From CAYNWT01 sp964485095 (GTDB lineage: Bacteria > Planctomycetota > Planctomycetia > Planctomycetales > Planctomycetaceae), in contig CAZAIB010000021.1 of NCBI GenBank assembly GCA_964485095.1, positions 1 to 64,000 on the forward strand: a stretch of DNA of 64,000 nucleotides. The letters are read 5' to 3'. Below, one piece after another: positions 34,326 to 42,530 of this stretch (position 1 is its first letter; each line of letters starts with the position of its first letter). The notes beneath the pieces are model-generated. The model was not told where the DNA came from, made no database searches, and was given only the letters and a program-made list of their open reading frames with translations. A program made the position numbers and the translations under genes.

Positions 34326-36073
34326 GCCGCCGCCTTCCCTGCCGAACGAAACTCGACGCGTTCAACTTCAAACACCCCGTACTCTTTTTCCCCTGAACGC
34401 ACACGCATCTTCGACGGCAGTGTCAGCCCGTCGAATTTCCTGAAGTCGAGGAACCGAACTTCGCACTCGTCCCACTCCTCCGCCATCCGGGTATCAAAGC
34501 CCAACAACCCACCATCCTTACGTGAGAAGTACCAACGCGAAACAACCGAACCTTCCGCCGCTCGCAGGACATCCACCATCGGTCCGTCGCCGTCTAACGG
34601 TTCGCCTCCAAAGTACGCGAAGTCAGTAAAGCCCTTGTCATACTCCGTGAGCAGTCGCCGCAGATGATTCATGGCCGTCAGGAATCCACCACTGTCGGGC
34701 GGTTCGTTGTCCAACTGCCAATCATTGCCCGGCTGATAGTAGGTCTTCTCATCACCAACATTCAGCCCCAGCCCCGCGCGAGACAGGACAATCTCGAAGC
34801 TCTCTGCATCGGCGGTCTGGCCAGACATGATCCACGTCCGACCCGCGCGTGCTGCATAGTCACCCCAAGCCTTTAGCGAACCGGCGACTCGATCCTGAGC
34901 CAGCTTGTTGAAGTAGAAATTTGCGAAGCCCGGTTTCTTCACCAGCATCTTTTCGTATTTTTTCGGCGGCTTTGGTGGAGGCTTCTGGCCAGGACGTGTC
35001 TGCTGCGGACGCCCGGAGTTCTTCTTACTGAACTGCGCCATCTCGCGTTCTGAGTGCAAAGGCCGTAGCCGCACAAACGTCTTCCGAACCTCGCCCCCCT
35101 CGCGAAATGTGAGTGGCAGTTTCCAACCATTCGGGTAAATCCCCAGGATGTTCTTGAACTGATTCACACTCCGAATCGGCCGACCTGCAAACGAAATCAC
35201 TTCAGTCTGCTCGCGCACACCGCGGCGGAAGACATCCGAAGTATCCAGGAGTTCGTCCACGATCACCGAACCATCCAACGTGGCACTCACAGTCGCCGAC
35301 AGCGATCCATGATCCACAATCCGGCCACTCCGCAGGTGGTCCATGAAGTTCTTAATCTGATTAATCGAAATCGCGTAGGCTGCTCCGGAATTAATCCGGC
35401 CGCGCTTTTCAAACGACGCCCGCCCATTAATCCCCACAAGCTCGCCCGCTGCATTGAACAGCGGCCCGCCTGAGTTACCCGGGTTGATGGACGCATCAAT
35501 CTGAATGCAGTCCGTGTATTCCAGGAACCCCCCCGCCGGATACTGATAGCGGTGCGTCCCGCTCACGATGCCATACGTGACAGTCGGAGTGAAATCCGTG
35601 GCCAACAGAAAAGGGTTCCCCATCGCGTAGACCCAGTCACCGATCTGCAGTTGGTCACTGTCACCCATCGTCGCCACTGGAAAATCATCGCGTCCCAGTA
35701 ACTTGATCAAAGCGACATCGCCGGTCGGATCAATCCCCACAATCACAGCGTCATATAGCGAACCATCGTTAAGCCCGCACTTCATGAAATCGCCGGCCCC
35801 CGACGTCACGTGATAGTTACTCAGCGCGAAACCGTCTTTGGAAATCAGAACACCCGAACCGCCGCCTTCTTCGGTGAGCCCGAAAATCGCAACGACTGAC
35901 TGAGCCGCCCCGCGAATGACTTCCATTCGCTTCGCCTGTGCTTTCAACACGCGAGCATCCACGTCCTGCGAATAAGCCGGAACCACTCCAGTCAGAATCG
36001 CCAATGCAACCAGAACCGCTCGCCAGCACCGCACGGATCCGTCTAACCTCACGCCTCCTGACTGCCGTTTCAT
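34322..36073 (-). CDS. HtrA-like S1C serine protease, intact triad
   Basis: 583 aa with an N-terminal signal peptide (VLVALAILTGVVPAYSQ). The catalytic triad is complete: His88 in SNYHV, Asp119 in TGDVALIKL, Ser201 in NPGNSGGPLF. A PDZ-like region follows (about 265-335, EQTEVISFAGRPI). Then comes a proline/lysine linker (RPGQKPPPKPPKK) and a C-terminal domain of about 200 residues that I do not recognise and that is absent from normal DegP. It should be an active periplasmic or secreted protease. It is the only one of the three consecutive HtrA-like proteins with a full triad. It overlaps both neighbours by four bases. Confidence 0.92.
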   Translation of the reverse strand: MKRQSGGVRLDGSVRCWRAVLVALAILTGVVPAYSQDVDARVLKAQAKRMEVIRGAAQSVVAIFGLTEEGGGSGVLISKDGFALSNYHVTSGAGDFMKCGLNDGSLYDAVIVGIDPTGDVALIKLLGRDDFPVATMGDSDQLQIGDWVYAMGNPFLLATDFTPTVTYGIVSGTHRYQYPAGGFLEYTDCIQIDASINPGNSGGPLFNAAGELVGINGRASFEKRGRINSGAAYAISINQIKNFMDHLRSGRIVDHGSLSATVSATLDGSVIVDELLDTSDVFRRGVREQTEVISFAGRPIRSVNQFKNILGIYPNGWKLPLTFREGGEVRKTFVRLRPLHSEREMAQFSKKNSGRPQQTRPGQKPPPKPPKKYEKMLVKKPGFANFYFNKLAQDRVAGSLKAWGDYAARAGRTWIMSGQTADAESFEIVLSRAGLGLNVGDEKTYYQPGNDWQLDNEPPDSGGFLTAMNHLRRLLTEYDKGFTDFAYFGGEPLDGDGPMVDVLRAAEGSVVSRWYFSRKDGGLLGFDTRMAEEWDECEVRFLDFRKFDGLTLPSKMRVRSGEKEYGVFEVERVEFRSAGKAAA

Positions 36074-37296
36074 TTCAACACCTTCGCATCCGCAAGATCG
36101 ACCCAGTCCTGAAGCGCCGCGTGAAGAGGTGGGCTGCCGTCGGCTCGCTTCTCACCGAAGCCAACCACAATCTCCAACGTCTGAGCGTCCGCAATATTCA
36201 GCTTCAGTTGCCGTGGCTTATCAGTAATCCAAACATCCTCATCAAACAGCACCCTCTCGTCGGCCTTGATCGTTAGCCGCGCCTTGGTTTTGTCACGTCG
36301 CGGGATGTCGTCATCGATGCCCGCAACCGTTTCGAACCGCGAATACTCGCCGTCCAGCGAATACCGCAGCGTAGTTTTCGAATGAATCCACAAGCCGCGC
36401 GAGTAGGTCTTACCACCAAGCCGCAGCGGCTGGCCGTCCATTGTCTCATTCACACGATAACGAAAGATCTTCTTGTACAATTCATCCGGCAGAACAGAAG
36501 CGAAGTCGTAGAACACCGGCTTCATCTCATCCAGGTATCGAATCTTGCCGCCACTGCAATCGACTCGACTCAGGTACTGGCGCCGAACCGGAATGGACCT
36601 GCCACCCGCCGCCTGAACTTCAAGAACAGAATCAGCCGCGTTCCATTTCACATCGCTGGCTGCAATCCGATCGCCACTGGCTTCCACAACGAATCCGCCA
36701 GTCGGAGCGACCGGCTTGCGAGCATAAATGACGCCGTAAACCCGCGTCCGCTTCACAGGAATCTCATCGCCACCCAACACGAACGTCAACGACTCCGCGC
36801 CAATCTTTCCAATGACCCCCGTCGTCGGATCCAGTTCGCCCGCCTTCTTTTTCTTTGGAAGAACCAGCAGATCCTTGCTCCGGTTCCGCTGCAACATCGA
36901 TATCCACGCGTCCGCAGCCTCGGCCTTCTTTCCGAACCGAATCGCTCGCACCTGAGACAGAGAAATAGTCAGCTCACCATAGATCGGCGAATCAACCCGG
37001 ACCTCTCGACCCTCAGTCGTGAGCGAAGCGAACCGCAACACACTCCCGTCCAGCAAATACACCTGGCCGGGCGGCAAGGCTTCGGCCTTTACCGGTTCCC
37101 AACGCACATCGATTAGCTGCTCGACGGCAAGAACCTTCTCACCGGCCGCGGTTCCCAGCGTAATGCTGTTCTGATTCAAACCAATCAGCTTACCAGTCAG
37201 TTTGGTTCCGGACAGATCGGTCGTGGTCACGTTATCCGGTTGCACGAACGCAAGCGCGAACGCAAACAACAGACTAAGCATCTGAGCCCCCGCCAC
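36070..37296 (-). CDS. Secreted protein with NPCBM carbohydrate-binding-type domain
   Basis: 408 aa from GTG 37296, whose first base is also the last base of the upstream stop (TAGTG). An ATG at 37281 directly before the hydrophobic signal core (MLSLLFAFALAFVQ) is an equally good start. The first half has two or three short beta modules (LSGTKLTGKLIGL, then VYLLDGSVLRFASL). The C-terminal 150 residues (LRLGGKTYSRGLWIHSK, then FETVAGIDDD) match the NPCBM domain, a galactose-binding-like fold that is often fused to glycoside hydrolases. No hydrolase domain is present here. It suggests a glycan-binding component of the operon's exported machinery. Confidence 0.8.
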   Translation of the reverse strand: MAGAQMLSLLFAFALAFVQPDNVTTTDLSGTKLTGKLIGLNQNSITLGTAAGEKVLAVEQLIDVRWEPVKAEALPPGQVYLLDGSVLRFASLTTEGREVRVDSPIYGELTISLSQVRAIRFGKKAEAADAWISMLQRNRSKDLLVLPKKKKAGELDPTTGVIGKIGAESLTFVLGGDEIPVKRTRVYGVIYARKPVAPTGGFVVEASGDRIAASDVKWNAADSVLEVQAAGGRSIPVRRQYLSRVDCSGGKIRYLDEMKPVFYDFASVLPDELYKKIFRYRVNETMDGQPLRLGGKTYSRGLWIHSKTTLRYSLDGEYSRFETVAGIDDDIPRRDKTKARLTIKADERVLFDEDVWITDKPRQLKLNIADAQTLEIVVGFGEKRADGSPPLHAALQDWVDLADAKVLK

Positions 37297-38312
37297 TATT
37301 TGGCCAGCTTGAGGTTGTATCGTTTGATCGCCTCGCTGTAGTGCGAAGGAAACTTGCGTTTGATGGATTCACGGGCTTTCGTTTCTGCTTTCTTGTCCAA
37401 CATGCCCCAGCCACCCTTGCCGGCAATCTTCTTTTCGTCCGCATCGCCCTTGCCTGCTGTGCCTTTGACACGACTCTCCTGCGCTGCGTCCGCCGGGCTG
37501 TTTTGATTGCCACCCTGAGCAGCGGCGCCACCACCGCCGCCTCCACCTTGCTGCTGTTCCAGCTTCTTGATGATCTCATCCAACCGCGCGACGATTTCCG
37601 TCTCCCGTTTTTGAACGCGCTGACCGCCGCGACCAAGGTCCAGGCGTCGGCCAACATCACCCATCAACCGCGAAACTTCATCCAGCGATTTCTCTTCAAG
37701 GTTCTGCAGTTCGTATTCCATCAACTGCGCGACCTGACGGTAGCTGACCGGTACACCGACTGTGTTCTTAAGCAACAGACTCAAAGTCCGCAGCCCCTCG
37801 TCCTTCTGCAGCAGCTGCTGTTGGCACACTCCTTTGAAGAACAACAAGGTCGCGGGATCAACCGTCGTGTCAGGTTCAATGCTCTTGAGAACCGCCAGCG
37901 CCTCATCGTACATTCGGCGTTGAGCCAAATAGCGACCGTAGAACACGCCGACGTTGGCCTTGTATGCAAGCGGCGCATCTTCCAGCTTCGGCATACGCGG
38001 AACCTTGTAAGACGGTTGCACGTACCCGCACGAATCGACAAAGCGAGACGTTTCCGGATGCACAGCGGCAAACGTTTTGACCACCAGATCAAGGACGTCG
38101 CGAGACTTCCCCGCCTTCGATTCCTGCCACAAACGCGTGACTGAATCCAGCGACGCTTCGTCTTTAATACCCAGCTTCGCAACCGCCGACATCACTTCCG
38201 TTTGCACGTCACGCCGATCAGGCGGAGTGATTGTCTTGTCCTCCCCCACACTAGTCATGGGCAATAGAACGCAAGCCAGCAGTAAGGGTCGGCATATCGC
38301 AAAACAACGCAT
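37296..38312 (-). CDS. Exported TPR-like protein
   Basis: 338 aa with a signal peptide (LLLACVLLPMTSVGE). Residues about 105-185 show helical repeat character (YLAQRRMYDEALAVLKSI, TLLFFKGVCQQQLLQKDEG) that fits one or two TPR units. Further on, a coiled coil leads into a glycine/glutamine tract (LEQQQGGGGGGG) and a basic C-terminal helix. TPR proteins commonly accompany MoxR-vWA operons as assembly scaffolds. Its ATG shares one base with the upstream stop (TAATG) and its own stop overlaps the next gene. Confidence 0.75.
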   Translation of the reverse strand: MRCFAICRPLLLACVLLPMTSVGEDKTITPPDRRDVQTEVMSAVAKLGIKDEASLDSVTRLWQESKAGKSRDVLDLVVKTFAAVHPETSRFVDSCGYVQPSYKVPRMPKLEDAPLAYKANVGVFYGRYLAQRRMYDEALAVLKSIEPDTTVDPATLLFFKGVCQQQLLQKDEGLRTLSLLLKNTVGVPVSYRQVAQLMEYELQNLEEKSLDEVSRLMGDVGRRLDLGRGGQRVQKRETEIVARLDEIIKKLEQQQGGGGGGGAAAQGGNQNSPADAAQESRVKGTAGKGDADEKKIAGKGGWGMLDKKAETKARESIKRKFPSHYSEAIKRYNLKLAK

Positions 38313-40072
38313 TACTGTTCCTTCCGCGTGCGAGCAATATCGATGGCCGTTTGACGGATCCGTTCCTGACGTTCAGCCAGTCGGTTCAACTGCTTCAACA
38401 GATCTTCGTTCTGAGCCTGATCGCCATCGATCTCACGCCCGATTTGACGCGTCCGTCTGTTGATCCGCTTCTGTAGCGTTCGCAGCATTTTGAGTTCTGC
38501 GATGAGTTCTACCAGAACCGGATCGCCGTCCGCGTTTTGCGGCGACTGCTGCTGTTGTTGTTGCTGGTCCTTTTTGTCGTCGCTCTTCTCCATCTCTTTC
38601 TGCAACGCGGCGGCCATTTCCTGCAGAGCCTCAACGATGTCGCGTTGGATTTCCTGCGTGAGTTCGCCCGCGTTGCCGTTTTCCAGCCGCTGAGCCACGG
38701 TCAGGATATCTTCACGCATGTCTTCGACAGCCAACGGGAACGACACCGAGGTTCCCTCTTCCTTCAGAATCGTCAGCGTCTTGGACGCTTCAATTCCGAC
38801 TTCGTTTTCCAATTGACCCAACTCGCGCGCTCGCGTGAAGTCGCCATCGATCCACTGCTTCTGTTCTTTTTCACCCAGCGTTGCGGTGCTGGAGTTGATG
38901 ACGATCTGCATCGCCAGCATCTTCTGAAACCGAGCTTCCAGCTTCGCCAACATCAACTCGCGTTCTTCTTCGCGCAGTTGTTTCAGCTTCTCTTCCAACT
39001 TCTCCTTCGCAGCCATCAGGTTCTGAAGGGCCTGATCCTGCTGCTGTGCAGAACCGTCTTTCTGTTCCTTCTTCAGCTGTTCAATAGCCTGCTCCATCGC
39101 CTTCTGAGCCTTCTCAAGCTCTTCGCGGCCGGGCGTTTTAGCATTCTGCTGCTGCTGTTGTTGGTCGCCTTGCGGCTGCCCCTGTTGCGGTTGACCACTT
39201 TGCGGATCACCCGATTGCGGCTGTCCCTGTGAATCCTGCGGTTCGCCTGCCTTGGGATCACCGGCTTTAGGTTCACCAGCTTTCGGATCCCCTGCCTTTG
39301 GCTCACCCGATTTTGGATCACCGGCTTTAGGATCACCAGCCTTTGGGTCACCAGCCTTTGGATCACCCGACTTCGGATCGCCAGCGTTAGCATCCTTCGG
39401 ATCCTCCTCATCACCGGGCGGCTGTCCATCCTTCTCCTCACCCGACTTCTCGTCGCCGCCAGCCTTCTTCGCATCAGCCGCCTTCGCGCGATCCAGCACA
39501 TCCTTCGTTTTGCCTGCCACGCGTTCCTGCGACTTAATCCCATCGCTTGGCTTGCCCGCCCGAGCGGCCGTGGCCCGCGCAATCTTCTGGTCGCCAATCA
39601 GTTTGTTCACATCCTTCAACAACCCTTTGATGCGCGCGGTTTCTTCTTCCAGTTCGCTGCGGCGATCTTCGCTCTGCAGCAATTCCAAAATGTTGCGCAG
39701 GTCGCCGATGAGCAGCTCCTGGCCTTCCAGGATCTCCAGGAAGTTTTCGTCGAAGTCCTCCTGCTTAAGAATTTCGACAATACCGTCCATCCGCGTCGAG
39801 ATGCGTTCTTCGCGACTCCGGCTTAACGCTCGCATTAGCAGCTCGGCACGATCCGGATCGGTTCGACCAAGATACTCGGCCATCTGCAACAGCAGTTTCT
39901 CGAACCGCGCGTACCGGCTGGACAGCGCTTCCTGTTTCTTGTCGAGTGTATCCGAATCCTGCGCGCGGGCGATCGGCGGAATCGAAACCAAAACGCCAAA
40001 CAGCAACAGGGCGCCCACCCACTGTCGGCATCCAAACAGCGAACCAAGACTACTGGCCAAATCACTCATCAT
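38312..40072 (-). CDS. Exported glutamine-rich coiled-coil protein with pentapeptide repeats
   Basis: 586 aa. A signal peptide lies in residues 1-37 (LLLFGVLVSIPPIARAQ). The rest is almost entirely charged helix and low complexity: helices at about 40-190, then about fifteen GDPKA/GDPKS/GEPKA pentapeptides at about 225-275, glutamine tracts, and long coiled coil at about 320-580. No enzyme motif is present. The start overlaps the DUF4175-like gene by 11 bases (ATGs at 40072 and 40069). In planctomycetes, proteins of this appearance follow DUF4175-like genes; a structural or bridging role is inference. The pentapeptide array is coded by a 15-bp minisatellite. Confidence 0.75.
   Translation of the reverse strand: MMSDLASSLGSLFGCRQWVGALLLFGVLVSIPPIARAQDSDTLDKKQEALSSRYARFEKLLLQMAEYLGRTDPDRAELLMRALSRSREERISTRMDGIVEILKQEDFDENFLEILEGQELLIGDLRNILELLQSEDRRSELEEETARIKGLLKDVNKLIGDQKIARATAARAGKPSDGIKSQERVAGKTKDVLDRAKAADAKKAGGDEKSGEEKDGQPPGDEEDPKDANAGDPKSGDPKAGDPKAGDPKAGDPKSGEPKAGDPKAGEPKAGDPKAGEPQDSQGQPQSGDPQSGQPQQGQPQGDQQQQQQNAKTPGREELEKAQKAMEQAIEQLKKEQKDGSAQQQDQALQNLMAAKEKLEEKLKQLREEERELMLAKLEARFQKMLAMQIVINSSTATLGEKEQKQWIDGDFTRARELGQLENEVGIEASKTLTILKEEGTSVSFPLAVEDMREDILTVAQRLENGNAGELTQEIQRDIVEALQEMAAALQKEMEKSDDKKDQQQQQQQSPQNADGDPVLVELIAELKMLRTLQKRINRRTRQIGREIDGDQAQNEDLLKQLNRLAERQERIRQTAIDIARTRKEQ
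39246..39391 (-). repeat. 15-bp coding minisatellite (GDPKA/S repeats)
   Basis: On the plus strand, units like GGATCACCAGCCTTT recur about ten times with small changes, coding GDPKA, GDPKS or GEPKA on the minus strand. The period is a multiple of three, so gain or loss of units would keep the frame and change the protein length. Confidence 0.8.
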
Positions 40073-42503
40073 CGCCTCCCAATAGTTTCAGTTTCTCGAT
40101 GAGTTTCTTCTTTTGCAATGCCTTTGTCTTATCGCGGAGGTTCTGCTGGGCATCAATCAGCTGCTTGAGGTCTTTGACGATCTCATGCAGCTCCGCAAGG
40201 TCTTTAATCTCGTCCAGCAGAACGCGCATATGCGCCAACATTTCGTCAATCGCCACAACCGACGCGTTTATGTGTTCCTTTGTCACAGCGTCGCGTTCAA
40301 CCGCCAATTTGAACGAACCAAGCAGCGTATCGACAGTTGGGAAATCGACTTCGTTGAGCTCATGAAGCGGAGCCACAATCGACTCACCCATCTGCTCAGC
40401 CAGCGACTTCGGCGGGATAGCGTTGTTGATCAGTTCTTCAACGATGTCACTAAACGCGGCCTCAATTGAACGGTTCTCGTTGCCGTTCTTACGAATCGAA
40501 TTCAGCGTCCGCGATGCACACGAAGCGATCGAAGTTCGGATCGCAGCGACCTCAGCCCCACGCGCGTTTGGCAGCGACTCTAACCGAGTCCCATGCTTAA
40601 CCAGATCGTCGCGGGTTTCCTGAACCTGCCGCATGACCTCTTCGAACCGCCGCCGCAGATTAATCTCCCGAGCGTAAAGTAACGACAACAGTTCTTCGTT
40701 ACTGACAACGCGGAATTCGAACTTCTGGCTGCGGCCAACATTTGGACCATGAATCGTGTCGGCATCTTCAGCCCGTACCGACAGCGTCAGCTTTTGCCCT
40801 TCTTTCAGATCCAGATCGAGCACCCGGAAGCTCTCTACACCTTCGACATCTCTTTTGCCCTGCAGTCTGAACTCAACCGGCCGGCCTCTCCACGGATTAG
40901 AAAAACGATACGGAACCCAACTCTCCGCATCATCTTCCTTGTATTCGAACCGCGCGTTTGCGATGCCGTAATCATCAGTAATCAAACCGCCGATCGGCAC
41001 CCTGGCCTGGCGCGTGATGGCGTCACCCACACCTTTGCGTTCGCAATCAACAGCGGGCGGAGCGTCCGGCAGCCCCATCACTCGCAGGACAATCGGTTCG
41101 GCACTGATAATGTCATCAGCGTCATGCAGGTAGAACCGCAACATCGACTCCGGCCGAATCCGAATCCGATCAGTCGACGAGGACTCGCCGTCCAGACTCG
41201 TAATCACCAACGGCAGCCGAATGGTCTTCTTGTCTTCGGCGATCAAACCCGCGGTCACTTCGGGAGACAACTGGAACGTCTTCTGAAGTTCGCCGTTCTC
41301 ACCACCACCAACCTTCAACACGGCTTCACCGTCTTCCAGCGTGAGCTCCGCATCCCCAACCTCAACATGGAACCCAACCAGTGGCTTATTCGTCACCGCG
41401 ACGAATTCGAACTCCGTCTCCAGCGGCAACTCCGCCTGCGTACCGGTCACCGACACACTGCGCGGATGTGTTTCATTCCAACCGGTGTACTCAGGGTAGT
41501 CGCACTCAAGCGTCACGTTATCAATCCGAGGCGGATCGACCACACGGATCCGGAACGGAGTTTGGTTCGCAAAATCCCCGCCCTGAATATTGAACTCAAT
41601 GTCGTCGTTGAGCTTATCGATGGAGTATCGGAACTTGCCTTCGTCCAACTGCGACAAGTACACGCGCTTGCGATCCGTTGGCCGTTTCAAATCCAGGCGA
41701 ACTCGATCCGGAACCACCCACTCCTTCTCAGTACTGTCATCACATTCAATCAGAATCGTGAGATCCGTGTTCCGCGGATGCAACAATTCCAGCGCCGGCT
41801 CCAGACCGTTGTCCGCACTCTCATCGCTCATACGAAACTCACGCAACCGGTCGCCAGGCTGCACAACAGCTCGCACCCGCAGTTTCGTATCCCGGTCCCA
41901 GTAATCGCGATCAAAAGAAACGAACGCACTACACCATCGCGCCAGAGTGTCCCCTTTCGCGATTCCCAGGCAACAAACCGAAATCAGCATCGCCACCGCA
42001 CCGACAACCGCCATCCTAAGCGGCTTCATTGCGAACACAGATTCCATCGGCAACTTGCCAACGTTAGCTGACACCTTCGCCACGGTCCGATCCAACATCG
42101 CCGTGGTCGTGGGGTTCGCGGCAACTTCAGACGTTCCACTCAATTCAACGGCCGTCACCAGGCCATCGTTCAACTCTGGAAAACGCCGTTCCAGCACAAG
42201 CGCGAGATCTTTGTCTCCATAGTTTCCGGACATCCGCAAAACGACGTACTTGGCAAACAACACCAGCAACAGCACCACGCCACCAATCATCAGCGCACCG
42301 CGGAAGTAGATGGGGAGTTCCAGCTTTCGAAATCCGAACCACGCCGCATCCAGCCCCAGCGTCAGCCAGAACACCAACCCCATCGCAATCAAAACCAACG
42401 CGCAACCTTCAATCAGCACGTACCGACCGATGCGCCGCCGGAGATCAGACAGAACACTGCCAATCCGGGATTGCGTCTCTGATTGTTGAGTGATCGTGGC
42501 CAT
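40062..42503 (-). CDS. DUF4175-like membrane protein
   Basis: 813 aa. Three membrane helices sit at the N-terminus (LIEGCALVLIAMGLVFWL at about 30-50, ALMIGGVVLLLVLFAKYV at about 70-88, VVGAVAMLISVCCLGIA at about 160-176). A long exported part follows, with Ig-like beta stretches (for example YPEYTGWNETHPRSVSVTG), and it ends in coiled coil (residues about 600-800). The pattern fits DUF4175-type proteins found with MoxR/BatA genes in planctomycetes and other phyla. It is 27 bases after the second vWA gene and overlaps the following gene by 11 bases. No catalytic motif is visible. Confidence 0.75.
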   Translation of the reverse strand: MATITQQSETQSRIGSVLSDLRRRIGRYVLIEGCALVLIAMGLVFWLTLGLDAAWFGFRKLELPIYFRGALMIGGVVLLLVLFAKYVVLRMSGNYGDKDLALVLERRFPELNDGLVTAVELSGTSEVAANPTTTAMLDRTVAKVSANVGKLPMESVFAMKPLRMAVVGAVAMLISVCCLGIAKGDTLARWCSAFVSFDRDYWDRDTKLRVRAVVQPGDRLREFRMSDESADNGLEPALELLHPRNTDLTILIECDDSTEKEWVVPDRVRLDLKRPTDRKRVYLSQLDEGKFRYSIDKLNDDIEFNIQGGDFANQTPFRIRVVDPPRIDNVTLECDYPEYTGWNETHPRSVSVTGTQAELPLETEFEFVAVTNKPLVGFHVEVGDAELTLEDGEAVLKVGGGENGELQKTFQLSPEVTAGLIAEDKKTIRLPLVITSLDGESSSTDRIRIRPESMLRFYLHDADDIISAEPIVLRVMGLPDAPPAVDCERKGVGDAITRQARVPIGGLITDDYGIANARFEYKEDDAESWVPYRFSNPWRGRPVEFRLQGKRDVEGVESFRVLDLDLKEGQKLTLSVRAEDADTIHGPNVGRSQKFEFRVVSNEELLSLLYAREINLRRRFEEVMRQVQETRDDLVKHGTRLESLPNARGAEVAAIRTSIASCASRTLNSIRKNGNENRSIEAAFSDIVEELINNAIPPKSLAEQMGESIVAPLHELNEVDFPTVDTLLGSFKLAVERDAVTKEHINASVVAIDEMLAHMRVLLDEIKDLAELHEIVKDLKQLIDAQQNLRDKTKALQKKKLIEKLKLLGGDDE

Positions 42504-42530
42504 TACTTTTTCAACAACGTGATACTTGAA

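Noticed and set aside
36382..37116. 244-codon open frame on the plus strand
   Set aside because: Shadow of the NPCBM-domain gene; no start signal or recognisable fold.
39252..40085. Plus-strand frame with GSPAF repeats
   Set aside because: It is the complement of the GDPKA minisatellite in the real minus-strand gene; the repeat explains the open frame.
40749..42071. 440-codon open frame on the plus strand
   Set aside because: It lies entirely antisense to the DUF4175-like gene, lacks a ribosome binding site, and reads as Arg/Asn/Gln-rich nonsense typical of the complement of a codon-biased gene.
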